IMG/VR virus record: IMGVR_UViG_3300032284_001989
Location: 1 to 21,393 of that record
DNA: 21,393 bases
DNA from: a virus
Strand: one strand, 5' to 3'
Positions 21,065-21,393 of the stretch are shown one piece after another. Both the position numbers and the translations under genes were made by a program. Under the pieces are notes generated by a model. It did no database searches. It had not been told where the DNA came from and saw nothing but the letters and a program-made list of their open reading frames with translations. The stretch's first letter is position 1, and the number at the start of each line of letters is the position of its first letter.

Positions 21065-21089
21065 AAGCTCTATTCGTAGGGCTTTTTTT
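21065..21089 (+). terminator. Intrinsic terminator with UUCG tetraloop
   Basis: AAGCTCTA and TAGGGCTT pair (one T-G wobble) around the loop TTCG and run into a T stretch ending at 21089. UUCG loops are unusually stable. It closes the short transcription unit containing the 17-aa ORF. Confidence 0.8.
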
Positions 21090-21155
21090 GTGGCCGGTCT
21101 ATGTGTATATACAAAAAATCTTGTGCGCAAAAAGTTGGATGGGTGGAGAACCTGA

Positions 21156-21181
21156 CCCCTGGTGATACAGTCTAACAGGGG
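21156..21181. repeat. Inverted repeat CCCCTG / CAGGGG
   Basis: CCCCTG at 21156-21161 and CAGGGG at 21176-21181 pair around a 14-base loop. No T run follows. It could fold in RNA or extruded DNA. Confidence 0.5.
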
Positions 21182-21205
21182 GGTGATTTTAGGAAAGATT
21201 TGGCA

Positions 21206-21238
21206 TGCGCTTTATTGCGCAAGTTAGTGCTTGCTAAC
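21206..21238. repeat. Two adjacent short hairpins
   Basis: TGCGC (21206) and GCGCA (ending 21221) pair around TTTATT. GTTAG (21223-21227) and CTAAC (21234-21238) pair around TGCTTG. They follow each other with one base between. Confidence 0.5.
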
Positions 21239-21283
21239 ATAGTGACCTGGGTACCCCCACCATACCCACCGGCCACCATCCCC

Positions 21284-21306
21284 TAAGCATGCTTTAAGCA
21301 TGCTTA
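21284..21306. repeat. 23-base near-perfect palindrome with internal direct repeat
   Basis: TAAGCATGCTT (21284-21294) and AAGCATGCTTA (21296-21306) are exact reverse complements around a central T. Each arm is itself built on GCATGC, so the element is also a tandem repeat of the 10-base palindrome AAGCATGCTT. It lies 4 bases beyond the stop codon of the minus-strand gene at 21311. This symmetry suits a dimeric DNA-binding protein. Confidence 0.65.
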
Positions 21307-21310
21307 CCAT

Positions 21311-21393
21311 TTAGAGCTCTAGTTCTCCGTCCGCTTCTAGCTCGGCGACCACATCGTTGAATAGACTGCCCAACTCCTGCTGTGCCGTCGCAC
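21311..21393 (-). CDS. C-terminal end of an unidentified minus-strand gene (partial)
   Basis: On the minus strand one frame is open from the window edge to the TAA at 21313-21311 and gives 26 residues ending QQELGSLFNDVVAELEADGELEL. The acidic, regular helical pattern and absence of stops suggest real coding. The other two minus frames look random (one is very Arg-rich, one is interrupted). The gene's body is outside the window; no family can be given. Confidence 0.45.
   Translation of the reverse strand, partial: ATAQQELGSLFNDVVAELEADGELEL

Larger units (their letters stand above)
20765..21310. other. 546-base gene-poor region with structured DNA
   Basis: No gene longer than about 30 codons is convincing here. 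The region contains competing hairpins (20791-20823), A-tracts (20851-20860, 20870-20879), a short plus-strand transcription unit (about 20910-21089), hairpins at 21156-21181, 21206-21221 and 21223-21238, a C-rich tract (21253-21283) and a 23-base palindrome (21284-21306). The motif TGCGCAA occurs at 20865, 21124 and 21216. Confidence 0.7.

Noticed and set aside
21253-21283. G-quadruplex on the minus strand
   Set aside because: Only three runs of three or more G are present, so a canonical four-run quadruplex is not supported; kept only as part of the structured-region finding.
21224-21310. 28-aa minus-strand ORF starting at the ATG directly after the stop at 21311 (TAAATG)
   Set aside because: The TAA-ATG contact is suggestive of coupling, but the peptide runs through the palindrome and C-rich tract, is Gly/Trp-rich, and has no clear Shine-Dalgarno. 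Likely chance.
1-21393. CRISPR arrays, insertion sequences, integrase or attachment sites
   Set aside because: No regularly spaced direct repeats, transposase or recombinase-type integrase genes, or tRNA-derived att sites were seen.

Overview
The window is a stretch of a T4-like (myovirus-type) tailed bacteriophage genome, most like the marine T4-type phages that infect cyanobacteria and SAR11-type hosts. The evidence is a set of T4 core genes: the tail end of terminase gp17, the single-strand DNA-binding protein gp32, UvsX recombinase, UvsW helicase, a gp62-like clamp-loader subunit, gp61 primase and gp41 helicase. Promoter elements resembling the T4 late motif TATAAATA sit immediately before several genes. 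There are no rRNA, tRNA, integrase, insertion-sequence or CRISPR features. The host cannot be fixed from this window.

Layout. 1-177: 3' end of terminase large subunit. 189-2189: a large, acidic, probably virion-associated protein of unknown function, closed by a strong terminator. 2241-10514: a compact plus-strand replication/recombination block (gp32, uvsX, a possible uvsY, an unknown 409-aa protein, uvsW, several small conserved proteins, gp62-like, a zinc-finger-like protein, and a 195-aa miniature family C (DnaE-like) polymerase-core homologue). Most neighbours overlap by TAATG or a few bases, implying translational coupling. 10495-10884: a small minus-strand gene. 10904-14246: a probable structural protein, then primase gp61 and helicase gp41. 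14243-15525: a divergent pair, a YqgE/AlgH family protein (minus) and a nucleotidyltransferase-fold protein (plus). 15550-17951: a minus-strand cluster with a small beta-rich protein, a glutaredoxin-like protein with a CTLS active site, and a tail-fibre-like protein. 17997-20084: two beta-rich unknowns, a GT9-like glycosyltransferase behind a near-consensus sigma-70-type promoter, and a small basic protein. 20148-20764: a minus-strand cluster of three tiny genes, including a 47-aa single-span membrane protein. 20765-21310: a gene-poor, structured region with alternative hairpins, a self-contained short transcription unit (promoter, 17-aa ORF, UUCG-loop terminator), several inverted repeats and a C-rich tract. 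21311-21393: the 3' end of another minus-strand gene.

How it works together. The left two-thirds encodes much of a T4-type replisome and recombination system: SSB, recombinase, branch-migration helicase, clamp-loader subunit, primase and replicative helicase. The B-family polymerase, clamp and gp44 presumably lie elsewhere. The most unusual member is the 195-aa DnaE-like protein, which keeps the three family C catalytic aspartates and fingers motifs but little else. The right third is accessory and virion-associated, visibly richer in G+C and written partly on the minus strand. A second notable pattern is regulatory: several genes without a Shine-Dalgarno carry a TAAATA element 5 or 7 bases before the ATG, which would give leaderless or nearly leaderless late mRNAs if transcription starts as in T4.
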